Of a stretch of DNA of 64,000 nt, positions 62,812 through 64,000 are shown piece after piece; the first letter of the stretch is position 1; each line of letters begins with the position of its first letter. The notes beneath the pieces were generated by a model that was given only the letters and a program-made list of their open reading frames with translations, ran no database searches and was not told the origin of the DNA. The stretch is from the NCBI RefSeq assembly GCF_021018895.1, contig NC_079379.1, forward strand, positions 21,078,776 to 21,142,775, given 5' to 3'. This stretch comes from Seriola aureovittata. Taxonomy: Eukaryota > Chordata > Actinopteri > Carangiformes > Carangidae. Position numbers and translations under genes: made by a program.

Positions 62812-64000
62812 TTCTCTGATGGAACAGATGAAATGCTTCATGTCAGTCCTGAAATGCTGCATGTTACTATCTTTGACAGATGGAGAGGTGACCCATAAGT
62901 CAAATACAGCTCTATTTACTCTTCCATACAGAGGCCTTAATATACTGAAGCCACAGAATCTTTTATATAAACTCACTTTGGCTGCATTTGGACATGTGGA
63001 CCAGCGAAGCCTGAAAATATGACTGACCAGCCATTTTGTTTCACTTTATATAAGTGTTTCCTTATGGTGAAAATTGCATGAAATAATATGGATGGTTTGC
63101 ACCTGATATATTGTAAGGGGAGGTTGAGTTGAAGTTAAAGAAGTTAAAGAAAGAGTCATTCGAAGTTGAAGCGCAGAAAGGGTCAGAAGTGTCTCTTGAA
63201 GAGGAAGCAGCCAAAAGCAGATGAAATCAGTGGAAGTGTCACTGAAATTGAAAATTTAGTTTCAAGTTAAAACCCAGTTGGAAGCTGAGTCGTCAGTTTT
63301 GTATGTGAGCAGTAAGTTAAGCTGAAGAGTAAAAGGCTCAGTCACAGCAGCATTTCAAATGACAAACATTTTCACCCTCAGTTGATTCCCGTGGATTTAG
63401 TGCATTCAATCCTGGAGAAGTAAATCTGCACAATTTTTTTTTGTAACAAGTTCAACTGTGGTGAACTGTGACAGTAAATTTGCTCTTTTCACAGATAGCT
63501 AGCCGTCATAACAGTTTCCTCTGAGGGAACATAAAGATGCAGAGTTCAAAATAAAGGAAGCTACTGTTGACTGGCTGCATGTCAGCATCCAGTTTTATCT
63601 AAGCACTTCTGTCCAAGTATAAACTGCCATACAAGAAGGAAAGAGACAAATGGTTTGCAGACAGGACTCTATTTTCTGACTAGTGCTACCTTAGCCGGCT
63701 AGTGTATTAGCACACCAGTTACCGTAGCTTAGCAAACAGCCCTGCGAAAAGTCACTTTGACGAAGCTTCGTGAAGATGCATGGATGGACTTTGCTGTGAT
63801 GTGACCAGGCCTTAAGAGAATAAATCAGAGATTAAAGTGTTCAGTTGTAGGTCTGGAGGCAGATTTTTTTTTTTTTTAAAATCGGATTTCTTTTCATTTA
63901 GCAAACTATGGCTGGACAATGTGACCTGAATTTACGCAACGATAGATTTTCATAATAAGTTCAATAATGACTAAAATTCAAGTAGCGGCTCATGTCTGAT

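Larger units (their letters stand above)
45703..64000. other. gene desert upstream of irx1b
   Basis: 18 kb without a supportable coding exon. It alternates unique blocks (listed separately as candidate regulatory elements) with dense CA/GT and GA/CT microsatellites and a few transposon relics. Intervening AT-rich stretches (for example 45900-46500, 52400-53100, 54100-54500, 60200-61000 and 62900-64000) show nothing else I can name. Confidence 0.7.

Overview
The window is vertebrate nuclear DNA, almost certainly from a percomorph (perch-like) teleost fish. It has split genes with GT-AG introns, very many (CA)n/(GT)n microsatellites, and several degraded dispersed repeats of kinds common in percomorph genomes. 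The gene order is lpcat1(-), mrpl36(-), ndufs6(+), irx4(-), irx1(-). The first four genes match tetrapod LPCAT1-MRPL36-NDUFS6-IRX4 (human 5p15.33) in order and strand. A lone irx4-irx1 pair without irx2 is what I expect of the teleost-duplicated 'b' copy of the IrxA cluster, so I call the two genes irx4b and irx1b.

Layout. 1-13.1 kb: the 5' six coding exons of lpcat1 on the minus strand; its 3' half lies off the left edge. 13.1-17.2 kb: lpcat1 promoter, single-coding-exon mrpl36, and a compact divergent promoter shared by mrpl36 and ndufs6. 17.2-19.3 kb: complete four-exon ndufs6. 19.3-25.6 kb: tail-to-tail intergenic DNA with old repeats and regulatory-looking unique blocks. 25.6-28.2 kb: complete six-exon irx4b (413 aa). 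28.2-41.8 kb: gene-free irx4b-irx1b interval. 41.8-45.3 kb: complete five-exon irx1b (461 aa). 45.3-64 kb: gene desert upstream of irx1b, in which unique blocks rich in homeodomain-type ATTA cores alternate with microsatellites.

Functionally there are two unrelated groups. lpcat1 makes phosphatidylcholine by acylating lysophosphatidylcholine. mrpl36 and ndufs6 are mitochondrial housekeeping genes (large ribosomal subunit; complex I). irx4b and irx1b are TALE homeodomain transcription factors, and the surrounding non-coding DNA is most likely their enhancer landscape.

The most interesting observations are these: the first 39 residues of the homeodomain are identical in irx4b and irx1b and include residues I do not expect in IRX1, which suggests gene conversion; irx1b is apparently flipped relative to tetrapod IRX1; there is a nested near-perfect hairpin in lpcat1 intron 1 and an 18-bp perfect hairpin in the desert; a LINE reverse-transcriptase relic is present; and there are many candidate conserved non-coding elements. 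I saw nothing that amounts to a clearly novel biological system. All splice sites and family calls come from reading the sequence, without database searches.
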